The translations under genes were made by a program, and so were the position numbers. From NCBI GenBank assembly GCA_030532825.1, contig JAUNKK010000013.1:1-53219 (forward strand): DNA of 53,219 nt, written 5' to 3'. This document shows positions 17,606-28,100 of this stretch, one piece after another; positions within the stretch are counted from its first letter, which is position 1; each line of letters opens with the position of its first letter. The notes under the pieces are model-generated. The model was not told where the DNA came from. It saw only the letters and a list, made by a program, of their open reading frames with translations, and did no database searches. This DNA comes from Propionibacteriaceae bacterium (GTDB taxonomy: Bacteria; Actinomycetota; Actinomycetes; Propionibacteriales; Propionibacteriaceae).

Positions 17606-18780
17606 GCGAAATGGACGAGTTCATGCCAGAGCCGGGGGTGGATAACCCCTTGGCGCAGATCGACAACCGGCACTTTTCCAGCGCGATTGCGCACGATGCC
17701 CTGCCCTTCCGCGACCATCGTGTGCACGGGAGTGGCGTGCTCCCAGGCATTTTCCTGATCGATCTGGTCCTGCGGGCACTGCGTTCCTGCGGCACGGATG
17801 TCACACGAGTCGAACTGACTAGGTGTCTGTTTCGAACGCCGGTGGTGTCGAGTGGACGTGATATTCACCTCAGAGTGGAGCTGTCAGCCAAGGATAACTC
17901 AGGGGCTCGAGCGATCGTTCTAGGAAGAGATGTCCCCACGAATGCGTGGACCACGCACATGGAGTGCACGATCCTGCCCGCGATAGCTGGTCCCATACCT
18001 CAGGACATCGAGGCCGGTCCGAATCACCACGAAGTCGATGACCTCCGCGAGATGTACCGCTTTGCACGAGGCTTGGGAATCGAGCACGGTCCGTTCATGA
18101 CCCCCGCCGGGCGGGTGGCCCGCGACGGCGAGGGGGCAGTCGCAGAACTGCTCCTGCAGGATTTGGCTCAGTCCGGCCAAGACGACTTCTTCCTCCATCC
18201 AGTGCTGCTGGATTCGGCCACCCTCGTTCCCTTCTGGGCTCTCGGGAACTCACTGCGAGAATCCCTGTCCGAGCCGCTGATCCCGCTCTACGTGGACCGA
18301 ATTCTCGTGAGAGGCCCCCTCACGGGGCGTGCGCAGGTGGTGGTTCCGCGTGTCAGGCACGCAGAGGAACTGGACACTCTCGAGTCCGACATCCTGTTAG
18401 GCACTGTGGCCCGCGGCAGGTGGACGGTGGCTCTACTCGGTTTCGTCGCCAAACGCGTGCGCTCATCCGTGCACCTGGAACCGCTACCCGAAGAACCCCA
18501 GCCCGTGCCCACCACGCTCCGGAGACTCGACGAAATAGCGAATCACCCACACGTCCCGGTGTGCAACGCCCTTCAGCTCGTCACGAAGCTAGTGCAGATG
18601 AGGCAGAACACCGATGCTGGGGACGTCCCTCCGGACAAGGGGTTCTACGAGTTGGGGCTGGACTCGGGCGACTTGTTGGCGATCACGGACGAGCTCGAGC
18701 AGCTCCTGGAACAGCAGTTGTACCCGACCCTGTTGTTCGATCACTCCACATCTGCCGCGCTTGCACAGCACCTTGAGTCC
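16193..18780 (+). other. Module 3 (split across two proteins): KS | DH-like-ACP
   Basis: KS3 ends PKS 1. Its catalytic set is present (Cys4108, EAHGTGT, NIGHL), but the conserved MDPQQR loop reads MHPATR and the usual post-KS linker is very short. The next protein starts directly with a DH-like domain: HRVHGSGVLP (His36 of PKS 2) is canonical, while the second motif reads DSATL (Asp201), with Leu205 where Gln or His is expected. ACP Ser352 follows in LGLDSGDL. There is no KR. KS-KR-ACP followed by a KS | DH-ACP pair split at this junction matches known dehydrating bimodules, in which the second KS only transfers and the DH removes the hydroxyl made in the first half. Confidence 0.75.
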
Positions 18781-21700
18781 GAGTACCCGCTTGAGCTGTC
18801 CCGAATCCTTCGGACCGCAACACCTGATGCCGTTCGCTCTGGGGAGCCAGTGGACTCCATTGAGGGTGGGCCTGCCCCACTCTCCGAACCGGCCCTGTCG
18901 GTCGAGCAGGTAGCCTCAGACGATCCGATTGCCATAGTGGGGATCTCCGGGCGCTACCCCGGAGCCGCCTCCGTCGACGAGTTCTGGGACGTCCTGAAGA
19001 GTGGGGCTGACTGTGTGACGGAGATACCCCGCGATCGTTGGAACTGGGAGGAACACTTCGACTCCCACCCCGGCACACCGGGAATGAGCTACAGTCGGTG
19101 GGGAGGCTTTCTCGATCGTCCCGACTGCTTCGACCCACTTTTCTTCTCGATATCACCGCGTGATGCGGCCCGAATGGACCCCCAAGAGCGCCTCTTCCTG
19201 GAGACAGCATGGTCGACCCTGGAGGATGCCGGCTACTCTCCAAGGCGTGTTCGGGAAGAACTGGGAGGGCAGGTGGGTGTCTTTGCCGGCGTCATGTGGA
19301 GTGAGTACCAACTGCTCGGCCTGGAGGAAGCGAGGTTGGGGAATCACCAAGTCGCGGGTTCTTGGTTTTCCTCCATCCCGAACCGGGTGTCATTTGTCCT
19401 CGGCCTGGGTGGCCCGAGCCTAGCTGTGGACACTGCCTGCTCCTCCTCCCTTCAAGCGGTGCACCTCGCCTGCCAGAGCATTCGGTCCGGTGAGTGCCGG
19501 GCAGCGCTGGCAGGTGGCGTCAACCTCAGCCTGCACCCGACAAAGTACGCCACGTTGAGCGAGCTGAGGATGCTGTCCCCGACAGGGCGGTGCCATTCCT
19601 TCGGCGAGCAGGCAGACGGCTATGTTCCGGGAGAAGGCGTTGGTTGCGTGCTCTTGCGGCCTCTGCATGAGGCTCTCCAATGCAGAGACCAAGTCTTGGC
19701 TGTGATCCGCGGATCTGCAGCACAGCACGGGGGGCACAGCGGCGGCTTCTCCGTACCGAGCGCCCCGTCGCAGGCGAAACTCATCCGTGAAGCACTGGTC
19801 GGGTCCCGCACGGAGCCGACGACCATCTCGGCTATCGAGGCCCACGGCACGGGCACGGAATTGGGAGATCCGATTGAGGTCCGAGCACTGACAGAGGTTT
19901 TCGGCCCCGGACGCCAAGCGGGCAGCTGTGTCCTGGGCAGCGTTAAGTCGAACATCGGACATTTGGAGTCCGCATCGGGAATAGCCTCCCTCACTAAGAT
20001 GGTCCTAAGCCTCGGGCACGGAATGCACGTCCCCACACTGCACGCCGAACCGCCCAACCCGCACCTCGATCTCGCACGGACTCCCTTCAGGATAGTGAAC
20101 CGAGTGGAATCGTGGCAAACAGCCAGCAACCAACCCAGACGCGCAGGAATCAGTTCGTTCGGCGCAGGCGGGAACAATGTGCACCTCGTGCTCGAGGAAC
20201 ACATCGATCAACAGCCCCGAGCATCTCGTCCTGCCATGGAGCCGTATCCGGTGGTTATCCCCCTCTCTGCCCGATCCGAGGAACGTCTCATCGTCTCCGC
20301 ATCCCGACTGCGTAACCATCTGGCGACCCACCCTGGAATCCAACTGGTCGACGTGGCGCTCACCATGCAACGGGGCAGAGACTCTATGGAGCATCGCTGC
20401 GCACTCGTCGTCCGTAGCATCCAGCAGCTGATGGAGTTGTTGCCGAAGACACCGGACAAGGCCGGCACCCCCAATCTGCAGCTGACGGGCTCAGCCGGGA
20501 TCGTCGACGAGCTGCCCAGGACGGCTGCCGACCTGGTCAAGCGCTGGACAAGCGGGTCACAGATCGACTGGGAGCAAACCTGGCATCCGGCAACCAGCAT
20601 GCAGGAGGCCAGAACCGTGAGCCTGCCCACCTACCCCTTCCTGCGGCGCCGGTGCTGGGTCGACCAGAGCCTCTGCGAGATACCGGTACCCATGCCATCG
20701 CCACTCAGCGCGCCGGACGTGCTGTTGCATCGTTCTGAGTTGGGGACAACCGCGAGGGCTCTCGTACCTGTCAACGCCCCTTGGCTCAACGACCACTCCT
20801 ACAAGGGTCACCCACTCGTGCCCGGGACCTTCATCTTGGGTATCCTGGCTGCAGGCGCACGGATGATCACTGACGAGCCGGGTGGCGCTTCCGATCTCAA
20901 ACGAGTGACACTCCTCGAACCGACGCGACCGACGGGACCAGGGCAGGACCTGCTCCTCGAGATGAGAGCCACAGGTGGTGTGCGTCCGAGCTACGAACTG
21001 GTTCGTGCCGACGACCCTCAGAGCCCTGTCTTCGGCACGGCAGTCGCAGGCGCGGCGCGTCCACCCGTGGTCTCGGGAAGGTCCCTTCCTGAATCGAGCG
21101 GACGCACCGTGGATGCCGACGAGGTCTATGAGCGTCTCGAACAGAGAGGCTGGCACTACGGCTCGTCTTTGCGCCTCGTTGCCTCAGCCAACATCCTCGA
21201 TGAGGGGCTCACCGCCCAACTCGCCAGTTCGGCGGGTCCCCGTCAGGATGTGTTCTTCCTTGACGCAGCACTTCAGGCCACCGTCCTGCTCCTGCCGGAG
21301 CGAGGGGCCCCAATGCCGAGCATTTTCGTCGGAGTACACCTGTCCGGGAAGCGCGACGTGGCCGCTACAGCGACAGTGCGACGGATAGACAGCAACGGAG
21401 ACAAGAACACCTTCGAGGTGGTGGTAGAGGGCAGCGACGGGGGCGTTCTCGCATCCGTGGCCGAAGTGACCTTGGTGGATCCTCTCTCGCCGGACCTCCA
21501 CATGTATGCACCGCGATGGGTCGACGAGCCGGTGCGTGCGGTTGCTCCACGACATGAGGATTCAGACTGTCTGCTCCTGGTCAACAGCGACGTCGCCCGC
21601 GCTCGTCGCGAGGCTGACATGGTGAGCAGGCACTGCCGGATCCCCGTGGTGGTTGTCCACGAACAGGCTCTGCCTGGGCGTACCACTCCCGGAGAGTTCG

Positions 21701-24700
21701 GGGTTCGCGCCGGACACCTGGATGACCTCCAAGAGGTGCTGGACGTTCTGACAGCCGAGGGGAAGTCACCCAGCAGAGTCCTGTGCACAACGTGTCTCGG
21801 AGCGGCGGGTGACGACGATGCAGGACTGGAGCAGGTGCTCGGAATCTGCACAGCCTTGATAGGTCGGGCGCAGCTGCTGCCCCGACCGCTCCCCATGGTC
21901 GTGGCTGTGCGAGAGGGACGTTCTGCGGCGCTGGCTGGACTTGCCCAGACGGTACGGCTTGAACAGCCGGGCCTCCAGATGCGCACAGTGCGCACCGACG
22001 GACTGGCTGGTGAGGAGCTGCTTGCAGCACTACTCGCCGAACTGGACGACGTCGGCCCCGCTGACCATCGTGAGGTCCGCGTGGGGCCTCACGGCAAGCG
22101 ACAGGTTCGTGCTTACGCGCCTGTCCAGGTTGCAGGCTCGGCCGGCGAAGAGTCTCTCGCACGCACGGGTTCCTCGTACGTAGTGACAGGAGGCGCTGGC
22201 CAACTCGGGCTAATCACCGCCCGCTGGATCCTTAGCCAGCGTACTGGACATGATCCCATCGGCATCGTCCTGGTTGGACGATCCGAGCTGGATTCCGCAA
22301 GGAACGCATCGATAGATGAACTCGCTCGTGACCCCGAGGTGCAGGTGCGGTATGTCAGGGGCGATATCTCCGACCTTGATGTTGCGCGTGAGGCAGTCGC
22401 CACGGCCACCAGCTTGGGGCCACTACGGGGTGTGTTCCACGCGGCGGGGACCGTCGCCGATGGTCTGCTTGCCGGACGTGAGAGCTCATCCTTGGGACCT
22501 GTGTGGCAGACCAAGGTGGAGGGAGCCCTTGCTCTCGTCGAGGCGACACAAGGGTGTGACTTGGACTACTTCGTCTGCTATGGATCGGCGTCGTCGAGTC
22601 TCGGAAGCATCGGTCAGGCTGAGTACGCTATGGCCAATAGGTTTCTGGCCGAGTTCGCCGCAAGCGCACCCATCCACGGACGTCTGGGGCATGTCGTGAC
22701 CTTGGACTGGCCGCTGTGGCGCGATGGCGGCATGCAGATTCCCGCGGGGCGCACCGACAAGGTGCTCGCTTCTGCGGGCCTTCGCCTCTTGGAGACCCAA
22801 GAAGCCACGGACATGTTAGGGAACCTCATTGCGTGTGGGGAACCGAACCTCGTGATCCTGCCCGGGGAGGCAAAGCGGTTCGAGGAGCGTCTCGGAGTTG
22901 TCATGCGGGTCGATACCAGTGATACGGCCAGCTCACAGACCGTATCGGAGACATTGCAAGATGCTCGTCGGACCGTTGAGACGGTACAGGGGGGCCGTGC
23001 CGCGGGCGTTCTCGCTGAACTCCGAAGCATCTTGGCGACATTGCTCAAAGTGGAGGAGAAGGAGTTGGAGCCAGATCTTGAGCTCAGCCAGTTCGGGATC
23101 GACTCTGTCGTGGTCATGAAGGCCTTGGACCAGATCGAGGCCAAGTTCGGCATCGTTGCTCCTCCGAGCACGATCCAAGCGCATATGACGCTGCTCGACG
23201 TGGAGTGTGAAATCGTCCATCTCGGGGGGGCTGTCGAGGTCAAAGATCCGGTTGCGGAAGGGGCTCCACGCGATCCAGCACAGGGTCCGGGCCTGGACTT
23301 CGGGACTCAGAGTACAAGGGGCGACGTTGAAGAGACCGACATCGCCATCGTTTCGGTAGCCTGCTGCGCCGGGAGGGCGAGATCGACCGCAGAATTTTGG
23401 GACGCCCTTGTCAGGGGGCACGACCTTCTGGGGGCGGCTCCGGCGGATCACTGGTCGCGCGATCCAGAGCAGTGGCCGTCAACGCTGCGTGAGCGCTCTA
23501 TGGTAGGCGCATTCCTCCATGAATCTGTCGTAAGTCGGAAGAACCCTCTTGTCGAGTTGCCCTCTTTCGGCGATCCGCAGCATAATATTCTTCTCGGCAC
23601 CCTTGCCGATCTTGTCGCTGCCTCCGGTTACGCCGTCGATGATCTGTGCGGCTTGGACACAGCAGTGTTCATCGGTGCCACCGGTAACAACTACGTGCGC
23701 CACTCTCTGCGATCGAGTGAGGGATTGCCCTCCAATCTCCTGACTGGGACGCTGACCAGCATGACGGCTTCGTGGGTCAGCAAGGCGCTGGATCTGCACG
23801 GACCCTGCCAGGTGGTCGACACTGCCTGCTCTTCATCGTTGGTTGCGGTGCACCTGGCTTGCCGAAGCATCGCTTCCGGCGAGTGTGAGACTGCCATCGC
23901 TGGTGGAGTTTGCCTCTTGCCCGATCCATTTTCCCACGAGCTGCTGGATTCTGCCGGGCTGCTTTCCCACACGGGCTGTACGGGCGTCTTCGACCACGCA
24001 GCTGACGGCTACACGTTGGGGGAGGGAACTGGCCTCGTCATGCTCAAGCGGGCTGAGTTAGCCTACGCCGACGGCGACCAGGTGCTTGCTGTCATCCGTG
24101 GCTCCGCGGTGAACCATGACGGCCGATCCCTTGGAATCAGTGCACCAAACGCAGAGGTGCAGCACGCGCTCTTCGAGGAGGCCCTGCGCGTTGCCAACGT
24201 GCCAGGCAGTTCCATCGGTCACTGGGAGACGAGTGGAAGCGCCAACGACTTCGCCGATGCCCTAGAGATCCACTCTGCAGTGCGCCCACTGGCCCGCAGC
24301 GCCAGTGACCCCCGGACGTGTGCGATCAGCTGCCTGAAGTCCACCACGGGTGCCCTGCTCCACGCTGGTGGGGTCATGGCATTGATCAAGACGGTGCTGG
24401 CACTGCATACCGGCTATCTGCCCGCGAGCAACGGTGTGCAGACGAGCCATCCTCGTCTTGCTCTGGATCGGACTCCCTTCCGCCTGCTGACCGAGGGCGA
24501 GACATGGGTGCCTCCGGAGTCGGGCATGCGGCGCGGCGCAGTGTCTGCGCTCGGCCTAGGAGGCACCAACGCCCTGGTCATCGTAGAAGAGGCGAGGCGG
24601 AACTACCGGCCGCGTCATGGAGACCCGTTTGAGACGTGGGCGTCTGGCCAAGGCCAGATGGAGGAGGCGGCCCCAGACCGGGTGTCGACGATCCTCGACC

Positions 24701-24762
24701 GCTTGGACAAGGGCGACCTGTCCGCTCTGCAGGCGGCGACCGAACTCTTGGAGGAACGATGA
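17611..24762 (+). CDS. Trans-AT PKS 2: DH-ACP of module 3, module 4 and KS0 of module 5
   Basis: This 2383-aa protein starts 5 bases after PKS 1. Domains: DH-like (about 20-300, His36, Asp201), ACP (Ser352), KS4 (437-860, Cys610), DH (1045-1330, His1062, Asp1218), KR (1520-1720, Tyr1672), ACP (Ser1832), KS5 (1910-2330, Cys2073) and a C-terminal helical docking segment (about 2355-2383, ILDRLDKGDLSALQAATELL). KS5 keeps the cysteine but lacks both catalytic histidines, so it is non-elongating. Starting with a DH and ending with a KS is typical of trans-AT proteins, where breaks fall inside biosynthetic modules. The N-terminus shows no obvious docking helix, so the contact with PKS 1 must be of another kind. 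The stop overlaps the start of PKS 3 (ATGA). Confidence 0.94.
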   Translation: MDEFMPEPGVDNPLAQIDNRHFSSAIAHDALPFRDHRVHGSGVLPGIFLIDLVLRALRSCGTDVTRVELTRCLFRTPVVSSGRDIHLRVELSAKDNSGARAIVLGRDVPTNAWTTHMECTILPAIAGPIPQDIEAGPNHHEVDDLREMYRFARGLGIEHGPFMTPAGRVARDGEGAVAELLLQDLAQSGQDDFFLHPVLLDSATLVPFWALGNSLRESLSEPLIPLYVDRILVRGPLTGRAQVVVPRVRHAEELDTLESDILLGTVARGRWTVALLGFVAKRVRSSVHLEPLPEEPQPVPTTLRRLDEIANHPHVPVCNALQLVTKLVQMRQNTDAGDVPPDKGFYELGLDSGDLLAITDELEQLLEQQLYPTLLFDHSTSAALAQHLESEYPLELSRILRTATPDAVRSGEPVDSIEGGPAPLSEPALSVEQVASDDPIAIVGISGRYPGAASVDEFWDVLKSGADCVTEIPRDRWNWEEHFDSHPGTPGMSYSRWGGFLDRPDCFDPLFFSISPRDAARMDPQERLFLETAWSTLEDAGYSPRRVREELGGQVGVFAGVMWSEYQLLGLEEARLGNHQVAGSWFSSIPNRVSFVLGLGGPSLAVDTACSSSLQAVHLACQSIRSGECRAALAGGVNLSLHPTKYATLSELRMLSPTGRCHSFGEQADGYVPGEGVGCVLLRPLHEALQCRDQVLAVIRGSAAQHGGHSGGFSVPSAPSQAKLIREALVGSRTEPTTISAIEAHGTGTELGDPIEVRALTEVFGPGRQAGSCVLGSVKSNIGHLESASGIASLTKMVLSLGHGMHVPTLHAEPPNPHLDLARTPFRIVNRVESWQTASNQPRRAGISSFGAGGNNVHLVLEEHIDQQPRASRPAMEPYPVVIPLSARSEERLIVSASRLRNHLATHPGIQLVDVALTMQRGRDSMEHRCALVVRSIQQLMELLPKTPDKAGTPNLQLTGSAGIVDELPRTAADLVKRWTSGSQIDWEQTWHPATSMQEARTVSLPTYPFLRRRCWVDQSLCEIPVPMPSPLSAPDVLLHRSELGTTARALVPVNAPWLNDHSYKGHPLVPGTFILGILAAGARMITDEPGGASDLKRVTLLEPTRPTGPGQDLLLEMRATGGVRPSYELVRADDPQSPVFGTAVAGAARPPVVSGRSLPESSGRTVDADEVYERLEQRGWHYGSSLRLVASANILDEGLTAQLASSAGPRQDVFFLDAALQATVLLLPERGAPMPSIFVGVHLSGKRDVAATATVRRIDSNGDKNTFEVVVEGSDGGVLASVAEVTLVDPLSPDLHMYAPRWVDEPVRAVAPRHEDSDCLLLVNSDVARARREADMVSRHCRIPVVVVHEQALPGRTTPGEFGVRAGHLDDLQEVLDVLTAEGKSPSRVLCTTCLGAAGDDDAGLEQVLGICTALIGRAQLLPRPLPMVVAVREGRSAALAGLAQTVRLEQPGLQMRTVRTDGLAGEELLAALLAELDDVGPADHREVRVGPHGKRQVRAYAPVQVAGSAGEESLARTGSSYVVTGGAGQLGLITARWILSQRTGHDPIGIVLVGRSELDSARNASIDELARDPEVQVRYVRGDISDLDVAREAVATATSLGPLRGVFHAAGTVADGLLAGRESSSLGPVWQTKVEGALALVEATQGCDLDYFVCYGSASSSLGSIGQAEYAMANRFLAEFAASAPIHGRLGHVVTLDWPLWRDGGMQIPAGRTDKVLASAGLRLLETQEATDMLGNLIACGEPNLVILPGEAKRFEERLGVVMRVDTSDTASSQTVSETLQDARRTVETVQGGRAAGVLAELRSILATLLKVEEKELEPDLELSQFGIDSVVVMKALDQIEAKFGIVAPPSTIQAHMTLLDVECEIVHLGGAVEVKDPVAEGAPRDPAQGPGLDFGTQSTRGDVEETDIAIVSVACCAGRARSTAEFWDALVRGHDLLGAAPADHWSRDPEQWPSTLRERSMVGAFLHESVVSRKNPLVELPSFGDPQHNILLGTLADLVAASGYAVDDLCGLDTAVFIGATGNNYVRHSLRSSEGLPSNLLTGTLTSMTASWVSKALDLHGPCQVVDTACSSSLVAVHLACRSIASGECETAIAGGVCLLPDPFSHELLDSAGLLSHTGCTGVFDHAADGYTLGEGTGLVMLKRAELAYADGDQVLAVIRGSAVNHDGRSLGISAPNAEVQHALFEEALRVANVPGSSIGHWETSGSANDFADALEIHSAVRPLARSASDPRTCAISCLKSTTGALLHAGGVMALIKTVLALHTGYLPASNGVQTSHPRLALDRTPFRLLTEGETWVPPESGMRRGAVSALGLGGTNALVIVEEARRNYRPRHGDPFETWASGQGQMEEAAPDRVSTILDRLDKGDLSALQAATELLEER
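18919..23220 (+). other. Module 4: KS-DH-KR-ACP
   Basis: KS4 has Cys610, EAHGTGT and SNIGHLESAS and should elongate. DH has HSYKGHPLVP (His1062) and DAALQ (Asp1218, Gln1222). KR has GGAGQLG, Tyr1672 in AEYAMAN, and an aspartate in VADGLL at the LDD position, hinting at a B-type alcohol before dehydration. ACP Ser1832 in FGIDSVVV. Expected output is an alkene handed to the non-elongating KS5. Confidence 0.87.
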
Positions 24763-25133
24763 GTGCGACGAAATCCTCGGCCAACGCGCTGCAAGCAGTT
24801 CTTGCCTCCTACCGGGCCGGTGAACTTGACAGACGGGCTGTCGAACAGCTCGTACGTCGGTTGGTGGATTCGGAACGAGGAACGCCCGCGGCCTCGGAGG
24901 ATTCCGACGAGGTCGTTGGGTACATTGCCCGCAAGGTCTGGCGGATCCTGGGCGAACGTATGGCCATGCCCGAGTTTAGCGAGCAGTCCCTCGACAGCCG
25001 GTACACCGACCTCGGTGCCTCGTCCAACGACTTGGTGTACCTTGTCGAACGTCTTGAGGAGGACTTCGGCGTCCCCCTTCTCCTCACACTGATCTTCGAC
25101 CACCCGACCCCCCGTCGGACTGCGACCTTCATC
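23338..25133 (+). other. Module 5 (split, non-elongating): KS0 | ACP
   Basis: KS5 retains DTACSSS (Cys2073 of PKS 2), but the HGTGT motif is replaced by SGSAN (Ser2208 at the His position) and the second His motif KSNIGH is replaced by KSTTGA (Ala2248). Its N-terminus (SVACCAGRARS) also departs from the usual GMAGRFPGA. It can transacylate but not decarboxylate malonyl. The partner ACP is at the N-terminus of PKS 3 (Ser89 in LGASSNDL). No modifying domain is present, so this is a pass-through station, perhaps where a trans enzyme acts. Confidence 0.85.
24750..24754 (+). promoter_or_regulatory. RBS that sets the start of PKS 3
   Basis: GGAGG lies 4 bases before the ATG at 24759. The frame is open upstream to 24636 inside PKS 2, but the upstream 41 residues are Gly/Pro/Arg-rich shadow sequence, and only the start at 24759 has an RBS and the ATGA coupling to PKS 2. 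Confidence 0.75.
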
Positions 25134-28100
25134 GCAGCCCAGACGGACGGTGCAAGCCTTGTGGAAACGGGACAGATGTCGCGCACCGATGGTCCCTCGG
25201 GCGAGTCCCCAGCACTACCCAGCGAAGAGCCGTTCGAAGTTGCGATCATCGGGATGGACGGACGATTTCCTGGCGCGGATTCTGTGGATGCGCTCTGGCA
25301 GGCGATGCTGTCCGGGGAGGACCTGCTGTCCGATGTACCTGCCAGTCGCTGGGATCATGGAAGACTGCTCGACCGAGCGCGGGGTCGCGGTCAGGTAATG
25401 AGTAGGCGTGGCGGATTCCTTCGAGAGGTGGACAAGTTCGCTGCGCGGCGGTTCGCGATCTCGCCCCGCGAGGCGGCAACGATCGACCCCCAGATCCGGC
25501 TCCTCCTCGAGGTCTGCCTCGGCGCGGCCCAGGACGCCGGAGTCGCGCAACCTCTCGAGGGATCGAAGACAGGCGTCTTCGTGGGCATCTCATTCCATGA
25601 CTATGAGGAACTCATGGCTTCCGCCGACAGGCCCGTCGGGGCGCACGATGCGACGGGCACAGCGGCAGCGATGGCAGCTAATCGCGTTTCCTTCGTGCTC
25701 AACCTGCACGGTCCGAGCGTGACTGTCGACACAGCCTGCTCATCTTCCCTCGTTGCGTTTCACCAAGCGGTTCAAGCGCTGCGTTCAGGCGAGTGCGAGA
25801 TGGCGCTCGCCGCCGGCACCAATCTCATCCTTTCCCCGCGCCACTTCGAGTATCTTGCGGCCTTGGGCGCACAATCACAACGAGGGCGATGTGACCCGTT
25901 CGGATCGGGCGCCGATGGGTACGTACCCGCGGAGGCAGTGGCGGCTGTGATCCTAAAGCCCCTGTCGGCTGCTTTGGCTGATGGAGACCCGATTCATGCA
26001 GTCGTCAGAGGCAGTGCGGTTCGACATAATGGGCGCACGGCATCGCTGACCGCTACTGCGCCGCAAGCGCAGGCGGACCTCCTCCTGCAGGCATGGGCGG
26101 ACGCCTGCATCACACCGCAAAGGCTCGGTTTTATCGAGGCGCATGGCACGGGGACTGTACTGGGAGATCCCGTCGAGGTTGACGGGATCTTGGCGGCATT
26201 CGCAGCGTGTGGAGTTTCTTCGGATGATGACTACCATGTCGACCAGCGCTGCGTGCTCAGCTCGGCCAAGGCGCACTTGGGACACGCAGAGGCGGCAGCA
26301 GGGATCGTCGGAATAGTGAAAGCCATCCTGACCTTGGAGCATGCCCAGCATGTCACCATGCCGACCTTCCACGAAGCTAACCCGAACTGTCGTGTCACGA
26401 CGGGGCCACTACGGATCAACCGGACGAACGAGCCATGGCCCGATCGGGGTAATCGGCCCAGACAGGGTGCGGTCAGCTCCTTTGGGTTCGGTGGAACGGG
26501 TGCCCACGTCGTCCTCGAGGAAGCGCCCGACAGGCATCGACCAGCAAGGGCAAGATCGTGGCTGATCCCGCTGTCGGCAGACTCCCAAGAACTCCTTTCC
26601 GGCTGGGCATCGGCCATTCTCGACCGACTCCGAAACCTCTCCCAGATTTCCGTGGAAGGGGTGGCAGCCCAGTTGTGCCTCAGCCAGGACTTCCAGAACC
26701 ACCGTGCCTTGGTGGTCGCCGCGGAGCCGAGCGACCTTCTCCAAGGACTCGAGCGCATTGCCGCTGGTCGGTCGTCCGTTCCGCAACTGAACGATCCGGA
26801 TCACCAAGTGGCATGCCGACAGTGGATGGATGGAGACATTCCTGATTGGTCCACCCAATGGTCCGGGGAAACCCCCGTGAGAATGGCCCTGCCGGGTAGG
26901 CCGCTGCAGCGTGAGCGGTACTGGTTTGACGCCGACAGTCCCACCGGCCCCTTGCCCGGTGTGGGCTCGTCTGCCAATCGCACACTGGTGGGTCCCACAT
27001 CACAGGATCCCCTCGAGGAAGTCCCACCCGTCGCCGTACACCATGTGCCGGTTCTTGTCTCTGCGCCCGTTGACCGTGCAGGACTTCTGCCAGAAGGACT
27101 CGTCGTGGTGGCGGACGGGTCTGCCGCAGCAGTTCGAGCTCGTGAGATTGCCGAACGAAGTCGAGGAGGCCGGTGTGTAGTTCGGAGCGTATCAGTTGGC
27201 AATCGTTCCGCAGGATTCGAGGAAGAACTTCTCATGGCGTTCAGTGGCTCCGACTGCGTGAACTGTGTGCTGTGTTCTGACCCGCGACGGGGTCATACGG
27301 AGTTGGGGCCCGGGGAAGCGGCAACCGCGCTGGCCCAGCAGACCGATCTGGCGGCAGACATCTTCACCACTTGGCGCAGAGCCCGAGGCGCTTCCGGCGG
27401 GAGTCTTCATGTCGTCTCGATAGCCGATCTCCATGACCCCGTGGGGGCCTCCTTGGCGGGGGTGGTGCGAGCCGGAGTCGCCCGCGACAACCGGTTCGGT
27501 TGGACCTGCATCCAGGTCCCTGCCGATCTCGCAGGGACCGAGCTCTCAGCCTTGATTGCGTCAGAGTTTGCAGCAGTCATCCCGTCTTCCGTGCAGGAAG
27601 TCCTACACGAGGCAGGAGACCGTCGAGCGCTCACGTGGAAGATCCTCGGTGCAGCGGATGGTCCGGAGATCTTCCGACAAGGTGGTCGGTACCTTCTGAC
27701 GGGTGGAGCGGGTCGAATCGGCCGAGCGCTCGGGGAGCTTCTGGCCACACGCTACGGGGCCCGTCTGGTTCTGACCGGACGACAAGGGATGAGTGAAGAT
27801 CTGGACCAACATTTGCAACAACTCGAAGCGGTCGGAGGCGAGAGCGTCTATCTTCGGGCGGACGTCGCGAACACGGAGGAAATGGCCGGCGTCGTCGCTT
27901 TTGCCAAGGCACGCTTCGGTGGTCTGGACGGTGTGATTCACCTGGCAGGGGGGCTTGTCGAGTCCGAGCTCGAGAGGCGCTATGAGCGTGACATGGCCCC
28001 CATGCTGCAGCCAAAGGTCGCCGGCCTCATCGTGCTGGATCAGGTGACCCGTGACGAGCCGCTGGAGTTCTTTGCGGTCACCTCGTCTATGTCGGGTCTC

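Noticed and set aside
24636-24758. 41-residue N-terminal extension of PKS 3
   Set aside because: Gly/Pro/Arg-rich shadow of PKS 2 coding sequence; the ATG at 24759 has the RBS and the ATGA overlap.
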